From JAEZBP01 sp963832725 (lineage in GTDB: Bacteria; Myxococcota_A; Polyangia; Polyangiales; Sandaracinaceae): a DNA stretch of 64,000 nt. Under the pieces are notes generated by a model, which was given only the letters and a program-made list of their open reading frames with translations, did no database searches and was not told where the DNA came from. Below are positions 52,683 through 60,816 of this stretch, one piece after another. The stretch is from assembly GCA_963832725.1 (NCBI GenBank), contig CAWHVG010000002.1:496001-560000 (forward strand). Reading direction: 5' to 3'. The position numbers and the translations under genes are program-made. The first letter of the stretch is position 1; every line of letters begins with the position of its first letter.

Positions 52683-54037
52683 TCAGCGTGGATCGGCGAC
52701 CCGGCCCATGAACAGGATCGCGCCGGTGTGGACGTCGCGGAGCAGGAAGAGGAAGGGGTGGTCCGCGCGGAAGGTCAGCGGCGGCGCCGGCGGGCCGCCC
52801 CCGCTGGCAGCCACGACCGCGGTCGCGGCCGCGGCTTCGGTGCCCTCCTCGTTCACCTCCACGAACGCCTGGTGGTAGACGTCGTCGAGGTGGAGCCGGT
52901 CGTCGGGGTTCGGCGGATCGCTCATCCCGCGGAAGTCGGCGTCGTCGCTGAACGCGAGCGGCATCCCCATCGCGCTCAGCTCCGACGTCAGCGATATCGC
53001 CGGCGGAGAAGATCCGGAAGCGGGGCAGGAAGACATCGACAGGCCGCTCGGAGAGCGCCGCGATCCATCGATCGAGCTGCTCGGCGCTCAGCGCGCCTTC
53101 GACCGCCGGCAGCCCCTCGCGGTCGTCCGGCAGCACGAGCAGCATCGACAGCGCGTCGCCCTCGTAGGGCAGCTCGAGCACCTGCACGCCGTCGGCGCTC
53201 GCCCAGCCCAGATGCTCGTTGACGTACATCGTCGGCACCGCCGAGCTGCCGCTTCCGGCGTAGAAGGCAAGCGGTCGCGTCGCGCGAGCGGCGAAGGGGT
53301 GCTTCCACGCGCCGTGGAAGAAGACCGCGTTGCTCAACACCAGACGGGTGGTGTCGTCGAGGGCGCCGCGCGGGAGAAGGTGCTCGATGCGGTGATGCGT
53401 CCGGTCCGCGATCCACCCGTTGATGTGTACGCGCGCCGCGTCGGCGTCCCGCCGAAAGTCGAGGGCTTCGATGGGCGCCTGATAGGCATCGCGCGTGATC
53501 GACACGAAGCTCGGTTCGAGCGGGAGGCCGCGCTGGGCGAAGAGCCGGTCGGCGACCTCGAGCGTGTAGCCCTCGTGCGAGGGCGCGCTCCACTCCGCGA
53601 GCTGCGCGTGCGCGGCTGAGCGGATGACCTGAGGCGCTGCGTCGAAGCGCAGCGCCCGCGCCATCTGCGCCGCCGTCTCTCCCCGCGCGCCTTCCCAAGT
53701 CATCGCCAGCGCGATCGAGATGCTGGCCGGTGATACCGCCAGGTTCCCCTCGCGATCACGCAGCGTGCGCCAGAGATCCACCGCGAACGCCTCCGTCGAG
53801 CGGGCGAATGTCTCGGCGCCGGCCTGGTTTGCGGGTGACACTGCCTCTTCGCCCCGCGTCGGCTCCACGTTCGCCGCGATGTCCGGCGACACTGGCTCGC
53901 TCGGCCCCGCGGTGGCGCCGACCGGTGATGCGTGGGCTCGATGGCTCTCTGCCATTTCGGTCTCCCGGTCTTCGGAGGCCCCTCCACACGCTGAAACGAA
54001 AGATCAACGTGGCGAGCGCAAGGTGGTGGGTTCTCAT
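52683..54037 (-). CDS. serpin-family protease inhibitor lipoprotein, two frameshifts
   Basis: ATG 54037 opens MRTHHLALATLIFRFS, and with two bases restored near 53990 a lipobox Cys and CGGASEDRETEMAESH follow, so it is probably a lipoprotein. The serpin body is clear: VDLWRTLRDREGNLAVSPASISIALAMTWEGARGETAAQM, NGWIADRTHHRIEHLLPRGALDDTTRLVLSNAVFFHGAWKHPF, YEGDALSMLLVLPDD, LPRFRI, and after a break near 52995 (GGCGATATCGCTG) SELSAMGMPLAFSDDADFRGM. The reactive-loop hinge EEGTEAAAATAVVAA has the small-residue run of inhibitory serpins, then DHPFLFLLRDVHTGAILFMGRV. It should trap serine or cysteine proteases at the cell surface. Confidence 0.87.
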
Positions 54038-54443
54038 CACGGCTCCAATGGCTCGGCCTCGGTCGGCCGAGTCGCGCCAACGATAGACCGTGTCTCGCGG
54101 CAAGACGAGGCAGTCGTCGGGTCGGGGTGGTGTGGAAGGTGTGGGCGTGAGGGGCGCGTGTGCGCTGGAGCGAGCCGGTGACGCGCCTCCTCGAGGATGG
54201 GTCCCGTGCCGAACCGAACGAGCTGCGCACCCAGTGAGCGTGCGCTCTTCCCGGACCGAACGCCCGCACTGCCGGCGTCGCTGCCCGCGCTACGACCGAG
54301 GTTCGGGGCTGCGACGGTGGAGGGCGTCCGACGTCGGTCCGCCGATCATGGAAGTGCGAGGTCGCGAGCGGCGGCTGCTGGCGCGATGACGCGGCGCCGG
54401 AGAGCATGGTGCTGGTGCGATCCCGGCGCGCTACGATGCGAAG
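54038..54443. other. 406-bp gap between divergent genes, nothing recognised
   Basis: The region between the serpin start and the small gene at 54444 shows no protein-like ORF, repeat or clear palindrome. It should hold promoters for both directions. Confidence 0.45.
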
Positions 54444-54683
54444 GTGAGGATCGAGAAGCTCCCCGGCTGGGTCGTCGACGACGACGCTTCCGTCAAAGAG
54501 GAGGTGGCGCCGAACATCGGTGTCCCGCCGGATGAGCTGTGGAGACGCACCGAAGACTGCGCGAGAGACGCGATGTGGGCGGCGCGCGCCAGTGGCTTCC
54601 CCGAGCGGATCCTGGCCTACGAGGATCCCCTGCCGGAGAGCACCGTGCGGGCGCTCGAGAGACTGCGGAAGCGGGTTGCGTGA
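54444..54683 (+). CDS. 79-residue protein coupled to a nucleotidyltransferase
   Basis: GTG 54444 encodes VRIEKLPGWVVDDDASVKEEVAPNIG...ERILAYEDPLPESTVRALERLRKRVA. Composition is acidic and protein-like and the last ~20 residues suggest an amphipathic helix. Its TGA overlaps the GTG of the next gene (GTGA), so the two are translationally coupled. No family is recognised. In this position a small antitoxin-like partner is possible, but nothing in the sequence proves it. Confidence 0.6.
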   Translation: MRIEKLPGWVVDDDASVKEEVAPNIGVPPDELWRRTEDCARDAMWAARASGFPERILAYEDPLPESTVRALERLRKRVA

Positions 54684-55249
54684 CGGCGCGCCGCACCGCC
54701 GCCGAAGCCGCGCGCGCGATCGCCGACGCGCTGGCCGAAGCCGGTTACGCCCACGCGATCCGTGGCGCGCTCGCCCTCGGTGTCGCCGGCGTCCCTCGCG
54801 GCACGATGGACGTGGACATCAACCTCTTCGTCACTGACGACGATCTGCCGGGTGCGATCGCCGCGCTCACCTCGCTCGGGATCGAGATCCAGCCGGCGGC
54901 GGCGCTGGCCCGGGCGGAACGCGACGGCATGTTCGTCGGGATGTGGGACGGAATGCGCATCGACGTGTTCGTGCCGAGCATCCCATTCTCGTTCGAGGCC
55001 GGAGAGACGGCGGTCACCGTCACGGTGGACGGTTGGACCGGCCGGTTCCTCGCGCCCGAAGCGATCGCCGTCTTCAAGCTCCTCTTCTTCCGGATCAAGG
55101 ACCGCGGTGATCTCCAGCGGTTGGTCGCGGTGCGGGGCAAGGACTTCGACCACGCGTACGTACGGCGATGGATCGCCGAGATGATGGGGGAGGACGATCC
55201 GCGCGTCCGTGCCTGGGACGACATCGTCGCGCGTTTCGGTCCGGGGTGA
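54680..55249 (+). CDS. nucleotidyltransferase-fold protein (MNT / AbiEii-like)
   Basis: The 189-residue product starts at GTG 54680 and shows the minimal nucleotidyltransferase pattern IRGALALGVAGVPRGTMDVDINLFVTDDD (small-residue loop, then DxD with a preceding R/T), followed by VGMWDGMRIDVFVPSIPFSFEAGETAV, FLAPEAIAVFKLLFFRIKDRGDLQRLVA and YVRRWIAEMMGEDDPRVRAWDDIV. This is the domain order of AbiEii-type and DUF6036-like nucleotidyltransferases. Substrate unknown. It overlaps the upstream 79-codon gene by 4 bases. Confidence 0.75.
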   Translation: MTARRTAAEAARAIADALAEAGYAHAIRGALALGVAGVPRGTMDVDINLFVTDDDLPGAIAALTSLGIEIQPAAALARAERDGMFVGMWDGMRIDVFVPSIPFSFEAGETAVTVTVDGWTGRFLAPEAIAVFKLLFFRIKDRGDLQRLVAVRGKDFDHAYVRRWIAEMMGEDDPRVRAWDDIVARFGPG

Positions 55250-55434
55250 GCGATCGGCGCCACGGCCGTGTCGGGTCGCGGACGAGAAGGCGAGGTCATC
55301 CGGCGGCGCGCTCGGGATCCTCGCGGTGATCCGCGCGCTGACGGACGCGGTCTCACCGCCGGTCGGGCGGATCCGTGAAGCGCTCGCGAGGATCTCGGAA
55401 TCGATCGATCCGCATCCTCGAACCGGTCGGATGA

Positions 55435-55728
55435 ATGTGTGCAGCGGCCGGCGCGGCTCGTGTGCCGGCCGCTCGAATGCCCGAGCCGGTCGCGGGGATT
55501 TCGGAGTCGCTCGATCACATCTTCGACGCGGCCGAGCGCGTCTCGGAATCCATCGCGACCACCTTGGAATCGACCGCGAGCGTCCTCGCATCGATCGCGG
55601 CGACCTTGGAGTCGATCGTCCCGGTTCTCTCAGCCGGTCGAGACGAGCTTGCAGTCGGTCGCGCGCATCTTGCAGTCGATTGCTGGCATCTTGCAGTCGA
55701 TTGCTGGCATCTTGCAGTCGATTGATCG
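55435..55728 (+). CDS. coiled-coil-like small ORF ending in 21-bp repeats, uncertain
   Basis: The plus strand reads MPEPVAGISESLDHIFDAAERVSESIATTLESTASVLASIAATLESIVPVL, a regular heptad-like pattern, then AVGRAHLAVDCWHLAVDCWHLAVD and a stop. The last part is three copies of a 21-bp unit (CATCTTGCAGTCGATTGCTGG at about 55668, 55689 and 55710). Upstream, 55300-55430 carries a related segment (RALTDAVSPPVGRIREALARISESID) in a different phase, with an extra C at GATCCGCATCC. The minus strand also reads as a heptad (IDCKMPA), so strand is not certain. Confidence 0.4.
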
Positions 55729-55773
55729 GAACGATTCCGGGTACTTAGGAGGTGGTCCCGAAATCGCGCCCGA

Positions 55774-56428
55774 TCATTGCGGCTGCGGCTCGGGCGCCGG
55801 ACCCGACGAGGAGACGAGGGCCTCGAAGCGGGCGCGCTTCGCCGGGATCTTCCGAAACGCGAAGACGCCCGCCAGGTGAATCGCGTCGATCTCCTCTTCG
55901 AGCCGGAGCTGCGTCTCGAGCCGAGAATCGGTCGAGTGGGCGCGGCCCTGAATGGCCTGAGACTGTCCGGAGTCGGCGCTCTGCAGCTTGGTCGCGAGGT
56001 CGGCGGCCTCGCTGATGGCGGATGCGGGGACGTGGCACGCGCGCAATCCGTCGGCGTGCGTCGCCACCGCCGCGAGCGCGTCGAGCACCGCCTTCGTGTT
56101 CGTCGCGGAGAGGCGCCGCCCGACGCCGAGCGCCGCGCGCAACGTATCGGTTCCATTCGGGCTGCGCTGCACGGCGTCGCGCATCAGCATCAGGGAGATC
56201 CTGCGCGTCCTCCGCCGTCGCTCGCTCCGTCGCCGTCGCCGTGCGCTGCTTGCGGAGCGCCCTCTCGTCGTCGTCGACGCTGAGGAACGCCAGATCGGCC
56301 TTCAACTGATCGCCGAGCCCGTCGTCGAGCTCGGGCGTGAGCACGTCGCTGTTGTCATAGAGAAGCCGGTCCGCCTCACGCCCCCGCGCGAGTGTGCTGT
56401 CCAGCAACCATCGAGGCCTTGCAGCCAT
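55774..56428 (-). CDS. hypothetical helical protein, one frameshift
   Basis: ATG 56428 has a strong GGAGGGTGAT 4-5 nt upstream. The product begins MAARPRWLLDSTLARGREADRLLYDNSDVLTPELDDGLGDQLKADLAFLSVDD. After a break near 56195 (GGATCTCCCTG, one C too many) it continues LMLMRDAVQRSPNGTDTLRAALGVGRRLSATNTKAVLDALAAVATHADGLRA and ends FRKIPAKRARFEALVSSSGPAPEPQPQ. It is mostly helical; no family is known to me. Its 5' ~220 bp, with promoter region, are duplicated at 59680-59898. Confidence 0.6.
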
Positions 56429-56508
56429 ATCACCCTCCCTGTTCGCTACGACCCTGCCCCAATGTTCGTGGGGATTTCAAGGGGCGTTGCCAGATTTCCT
56501 CCGTCGGG
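56291..56508. repeat. ~220-bp direct repeat, copy 1
   Basis: This segment covers the first ~45 codons and the upstream region of the hypothetical gene at 55774-56428 and is matched in the same orientation by 59680-59898 (shared CGCCGAGCCCGTCGTCGAGC, CAGCAACCATCGAGGCCTTG, TTGCCAGATTTCCT or near). The two copies bracket the acetyltransferase, the Y1 transposase and their repeat arrays. Confidence 0.85.
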
Positions 56509-56696
56509 ATGGCGCTGCGCAGGTCGATCGAGGAGGCGTGCGTTCCGGTGTGTGCTCCGGGCGGTCGCGCCGCTGATGCGCTCGAGGCGTGCGTTCGCGA
56601 GCGCCTCGTTCGTGCCCGCGTGGTCCTGCGTTCGCGCAGGCTTCCCTGCGCGTTTGCGCGCTCCCGGGGTGCATGCACGGGGCCGATGATCGCCTC

Positions 56697-57285
56697 ATGC
56701 AGCTCGAGACTTGGACGAGAGGACACGCTCCAGCCGAGGTGCAGGTCGCGTCGGGTTTCGCCGCCATCGTCCCGTCCGAGAGAGTCGCGGGCCGCATCGC
56801 CGCCGTGCTCGATGCGCGCGGGTGGGTCGTCGCCGCGACGGTGGACGGGGAGCTGATCGGCTACGCCAGCGTCCTCCCGCCGCGCCCGGTGAAGTACCGC
56901 GGCGAGACTTTCGAACAGCGGTGGGACGACATGAACGGCGTCCTCGAGCTTGGCGCGCTGGAGGTCGCTCGGCCCTATCGCCGGTCGGGCATCGGCCGGG
57001 CGATCGCGGCCGAGCTCGGAGCCGACCCACGGCTCGACGAGGTGGTGACCTACGGCCGCGGCGTCGTCCACCACTGGGACCTGGGCTGGTCGGGTCTCAC
57101 CGCCTTCGCGCACCGCGCCGCCCTCGCCGGGACCCTGCGCCGCGCGGGCATGTTCGCGTGCCCGACCGACGACCCGGAGAATCCGATTCCACTCCGCGAA
57201 CACGCTCTTCGTGCGGCTCGGCGTGCACGCCTCCGCCGAAGTGCGCGCGGCGTTCGTCGCGCGGCTGTCCGAATGGCACGGGTGA
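56697..57285 (+). CDS. GNAT-family N-acetyltransferase, one frameshift
   Basis: From ATG 56697 the protein reads MQLETWTRGHAPAEVQVASGF, then ELIGYASVLPPRP and the acetyl-CoA-binding motif A LGALEVARPYRRSGIGRAIAAELG. The frame is lost at 57185-57189, where CCGATTCCACTCC replaces an expected CCGATCCACTCC. With the extra T removed it continues PENPIHSANTLFVRLGVHASAEVRAAFVARLSEWHG to a stop at 57285. Substrate unknown. It sits inside the interval bracketed by the ~220-bp repeats. Confidence 0.8.
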
Positions 57286-57453
57286 ACGACGCGGTCGAAC
57301 ATCCTCACAGAGAGCAAACCTGCCACCCGGATCCGCCCGCCCGCATCTCCCCGCCGGGTCCTCCTCGCCTGCAAGGCCCGGGTCCGCCTCGCGCTGCGTG
57401 ACCGAGGGACACCCAGAGGCGTGACCGACCGAGGGACACCCAGAGGCGTGACC

Positions 57454-57665
57454 GGACCGAGGGACAACCGAGGGACACCCCGGGGGGACCGCGCGCTGCG
57501 TGACCGAGGGACACCCCGGGAGGACCGAGAGGCGGTCGCACACCGGGGATTTGGGGGCCGGACCGAGGGACAACCGAGGGACACCCCGGGGGGACCGCGC
57601 GCTGCGTGACCGAGGGACACCCCGGGGGGACCGAGAGGCGGTCGCACATCGGGGATTTGGGGGCC
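57454..57665. repeat. 106-bp tandem duplication with GAGGGACACCC sub-repeats
   Basis: Bases 57454-57559 and 57560-57665 are near-identical copies (GGACCGAGGGACAACCGAGG ... GGGGATTTGGGGGCCG). Within and just upstream (from 57398) GACCGAGGGACA-type units occur eight times, several followed by CCCCGGG. The block ends about 120 bp before the start of the Y1 transposase, so it is the transposase's upstream region. No ORF here is credible. Confidence 0.88.
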
Positions 57666-57786
57666 GGGCTTGGCGCTCCGGGCGGGAGCGGCCGCCGGCC
57701 GCCGCCACCTCCGCCGATCTTGGCTCGTAAGTCCCCGAGATCACAGGAGCGCATCTCCGGATCGGATCGTGCGGAAGGCACGCGGC

Positions 57787-58698
57787 ATGACCGCGTCACG
57801 CTGCCGGCTCCCCGGGATGGCCTACATGATCACGCGTCGCACCGAGCGGCGCGTGCATCTCTTTCGGCCCGACCGACTGATGAATCAGGTGTTCCTGTAC
57901 TGCCTCGGATGTGCGGCCCGGGACAGCCACGTCCAGCTCGTGGCGGCCACCCTGATGAGCAATCACTACCACCTCGTGGTCGTCGACCGGCGGGGGCAGG
58001 TCACCAAGCTCACCGAGCGGCTCAATGGCCTGCTGACCAAGGCGACGCAGGCCATGCGCGGCTGGCAGGGTAGCGTCTTCGATGGGCAGAAGCCGAACTA
58101 TACCGAGTTGCTCACCCCCGAGGCCGTGGTCGAGAAGGTGGCGTACACCATCGCGAATCCGACGGCGGCGGGGTTGGTTCGGTTCGCGAAGGATTGGCCC
58201 GGTGTGCGCACGCGCGTGTCGGACATCGGCGGTCACGCCGTCACCGTCGAGCGCCCGCCGGCGTTCTTCGCGGAAGACGGCACCATGCCCGAGAGCGTCG
58301 AGCTTCGCTTCGAGATGCCGGACGCTCTGCTCGAAGCGCACGGGCTCGAGGGAGCGCGCTCGCGCATCGCCGAGGCGATCGAGAAGAAAGAAGACGAAGC
58401 GCGCGCCGAGGTCAAAGCCGCGGGCTGGTCGTTCAAGGGGGGAAACCGGGTGCGCAAGTCTTCTCCCTACGCGCGGGCCAAGACCTTCGAGGAGCGCGGC
58501 CGGCTGAACCCCCGCTACGCGAGTGGCGGCGACGCCGACGTGTTGAACGCCGCGATCGAGCGCGACGCCGAGTTCCTCTCGAGGTACGCCGCGTGCCGGG
58601 ACCGGTGGCTCGGCGGGGAGCGACATGTGGTTTGGCCGGCGGGTACCGACGCCATGCGCCGCTGGCACGGCGTGCGCTGCGCCGACCCGCCCCGCTGA
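57787..58698 (+). CDS. Y1 HUH (IS200-like / RAYT-type) transposase
   Basis: The 303-residue protein from ATG 57787 has MAYMITRRTERRVHLFRPD, the HUH metal-binding motif SNHYHLVVVDRRG near residue 60, and a candidate catalytic Tyr in VVEKVAYTIANPTAAGLVRFAKDWPGV. This is the layout of REP-associated tyrosine transposases rather than compact IS200 TnpA, with a ~150-residue extra C-terminal region (ARSRIAEAIEKKEDEARAEVKAAGW). Such proteins nick single-stranded DNA at hairpins next to their own gene. It is intact, single-copy here, has no obvious IS ends, and is flanked by palindromic repeats. Confidence 0.85.
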   Translation: MTASRCRLPGMAYMITRRTERRVHLFRPDRLMNQVFLYCLGCAARDSHVQLVAATLMSNHYHLVVVDRRGQVTKLTERLNGLLTKATQAMRGWQGSVFDGQKPNYTELLTPEAVVEKVAYTIANPTAAGLVRFAKDWPGVRTRVSDIGGHAVTVERPPAFFAEDGTMPESVELRFEMPDALLEAHGLEGARSRIAEAIEKKEDEARAEVKAAGWSFKGGNRVRKSSPYARAKTFEERGRLNPRYASGGDADVLNAAIERDAEFLSRYAACRDRWLGGERHVVWPAGTDAMRRWHGVRCADPPR

Positions 58699-58770
58699 GC
58701 ACCGCGAACCGGCCAGGTCCGAGCCCGTGCCACGCGCGGGCTGGTATCGGTGCGCCCGGCCCAGGAGGGC

Positions 58771-59670
58771 GAACGTCGACAGTGCGCGCGCCGCCCGGTC
58801 GAGGGCGGAGATCGGCGAGCCGGCTCACCTCCGAAGCACCCCGGGTGAGTGCCCGCGAGTCCCCTCAGGTTGAGTGCCCGCGAGTCCCCGCCCGGAACTG
58901 CCCGCCCGTCCGCCTCACCAGGGAAGCACCCCGGGGGAGGCTGCGCCTCACCGGGAAGCACCCCGGGGGAGGCTGTGCGCGCGCCAGTGAACGTCGACAG
59001 TGCGCGCGCCGCCCGGTCGAGGGCGGAGATCGGCGAGCCGGCTCACCTCCGAAGCACCCCGGGTGAGTGCCCGCGAGTCCCCTCAGGTTGAGTGCCCGCG
59101 AATCCCCGCCCGGAACTGCCCGCCCGTCCGTCTCACCGGGGAAGCACCCCGGGGGAGGCTGTGGCGCGGAGTGCCCGCGAGTCCCCGCCCGGAACTGCCC
59201 GCCCGTCCGTCTCACCGGGGAAGCACCCCGGGGGAGGCTGTGCGCGCGGGCGCACGGGGCCCCCGGGGAGGCTGTGCGCGCGCGGGCGCGTCTCACGCGG
59301 GGAAGCACCCCGGGGGAGGCTGTGCGCGCGGGCGGAGTGCGTCTCACCGGGGAAGCACCCCGGGGGAGGCTGTGCGCGCGGGGGAGGCTTGGGCGCGCCG
59401 AACGTCGACAGTGCGCGCGCAGCCCGGTCGAGGGCGGGATTGTCGAGCCGGCTCACCTCCGAAGCACCCCGGGTGAGTGCCCGCGAGTCCCATCGGGTTG
59501 AGCGCCGCGAATCCCCGCCCGGAACATCCCGCCCGTTCGCTCACCGGCGGAAGCATCCGGGGGAGGCTGTGCGAGTGACCGCGAGCCGAAGTCGCCTCCG
59601 GGGAAGCACCGGGGGAGGCTGTGCGAAGCACCCGGGGCGGGGGAGGCTGTGCGAAGCACCCCGGGGAGGC
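58771..59670. repeat. short palindromic repeat array, core GAAGCACCCCGGGnGAG (array 2)
   Basis: About 13 cores (GAAGCACCCCGGGGGAGGCT or GAAGCACCCCGGGTGAGTGC) occur at 58833, 58922, 58952, 59051, 59142, 59219, 59301, 59351, 59461 and, degenerate, 59551-59660. Many are preceded by CTCACCGGG so that CTCACC-GGGG can fold onto CCCC-GG-GAGG around AAGCA. They are embedded in three copies of a ~215-bp higher-order unit (starting near 58771, 58988 and 59398: GAACGTCGACAGTGCGCGCG ...). The array begins ~75 bp after the transposase stop. ORFs read through it are repeat artefacts. Confidence 0.88.
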
Positions 59671-59679
59671 TGTGCGTGT

Positions 59680-59898
59680 GCGATCCGCTTTGAGCTGAGC
59701 GCCGAGCCCGTCGTCGAGCTCGGGCGTGAGCACGTCGCTGTTGTCATCGAGAAGCCGGTCCGCCTCACGCCCCCGCGCGAGCGCGCTGTCCAGCAACCAT
59801 CGAGGCCTTGCAGCCGTAGCACCCTCCCTTTAGCTCCAGGACCTGCCCCAATGCTCGCGGGGATTTGCAAGGGTTGATGCCAGATTTCCTCGGTGGGG
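59680..59898. repeat. ~220-bp direct repeat, copy 2 (dead gene start)
   Basis: The copy of 56291-56508. Here the minus-strand start codon is ACG instead of ATG (GCTACGGCTGCAAGG), and the coding part runs into the palindromic array after ~35 codons, so it cannot make the protein. It is therefore the non-functional copy. Confidence 0.82.
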
Positions 59899-60000
59899 CG
59901 CCCGCATCAACGTCGGGCGGCGGGAACTCTGCGCGCCGTGCAGCTCCCATAGGTCGGACGGAACGCTCTCCCGTCCTGTAGGATCACCAAGGAGACAAGC

Positions 60001-60495
60001 ATGCTCGGGCAAGCTGCACGCCGTCTATGGTTGACGATCTCCCGTCTGGCACAGGTCGCCGTGGGACTCGCGGCGGCGTTCTTCTTCTTCGCGGCGATGA
60101 ACAGGCTCTGCCTCCCCTACAGTGGGCCGCAGGTCGACCGCCGCGAGGAGGGGCTTGGGTTCTTGATAGTGGGTATCCTGTTTGCCGCGCTCGTGCGGTG
60201 GCTGCTTCCGGCGGTCCTCGGTGGGGGCTCTGGCTCTTCGGCAAGCGCCACGAGACAGGAGGCGAGGCGACCGGCAGCCCCTCATCGGAAGGACGGCAGC
60301 GATGAAGCGCGGTCGCTTGCGCTCTGCGGCAGGTCGTCGCCCGCGCCGGTGTGGACTATTGTCGACGGCGGAGCCACCGGAGAATGTCGGCCTGGCCCTT
60401 CGGGGTCAGCCAGCCAGGCGAGCGGACCCAAACATCCTGAGCGATGTCGTAATGGGCTGGGGCTCCATCGGCGGGGAAGTCAGGGGTGGCGATGA
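60001..60495 (+). CDS. small membrane protein, 3' end uncertain
   Basis: ATG 60001 has AAGGAGA 6 nt upstream, a convincing start. The product has two transmembrane helices, LAQVAVGLAAAFFFFAAM and LGFLIVGILFAALVRWLLPAVLGGG, then a polar low-complexity tail. The tail overlaps the opposing gene at 60356-60733 by 140 bp and loses protein-like composition, so a frameshift or earlier end near 60300 is likely. No family is recognised. Confidence 0.5.
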   Translation: MLGQAARRLWLTISRLAQVAVGLAAAFFFFAAMNRLCLPYSGPQVDRREEGLGFLIVGILFAALVRWLLPAVLGGGSGSSASATRQEARRPAAPHRKDGSDEARSLALCGRSSPAPVWTIVDGGATGECRPGPSGSASQASGPKHPERCRNGLGLHRRGSQGWR

Positions 60496-60733
60496 GGAGG
60501 CGAGCAGCCGTGACGTGAAGGTCGACGGGAATACCGTCTGCGTCGATGGTCATGAGCGGCTCGACAGTATGCGGTAGGAAAGGTTCCGGCAACCGCCCTG
60601 AGTTCGAGTTCCACCCGCGCCCAGGTCGCGCGCTCGCTGCCGTCCGCGATCACCGCGTCCTCCTGTCGTGGTGGGTCCTCTCACTGACGATGAGGCGGAG
60701 GCCGACAGGGAGGCCGCCCCGCACTGGTGCCAT
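60356..60733 (-). CDS. small conserved-looking hypothetical protein, two frameshifts
   Basis: ATG 60733 has GGGAGG 5-6 nt upstream. Three frames join as GLPVGLRLIVSERTHHDRR, DAVIADGSERATWARVELELRAVAG and FLPHTVEPLMTIDADGIPVDLHVTAARLLIATPDFPADGAPAHYDIAQDVWVRSPGWLTPKGQADILRWLRR. Breaks fall near 60655 and 60585. The last part is clearly coding. Function unknown; no family recognised. Confidence 0.5.
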
Positions 60734-60816
60734 GGTTGACCTCCCGCCATCGGGTCACCACGATGAAGCCTTCGGAGCTCGTCTTCATGAACGGATCTGT
60801 TGAATCGGGGGTTGGT

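Noticed and set aside
58194..59877. Pro/Gly/Arg-rich ORFs of 140-290 codons downstream of the Y1 transposase
   Set aside because: They read through the palindromic repeat array and have repeat-derived composition on both strands.
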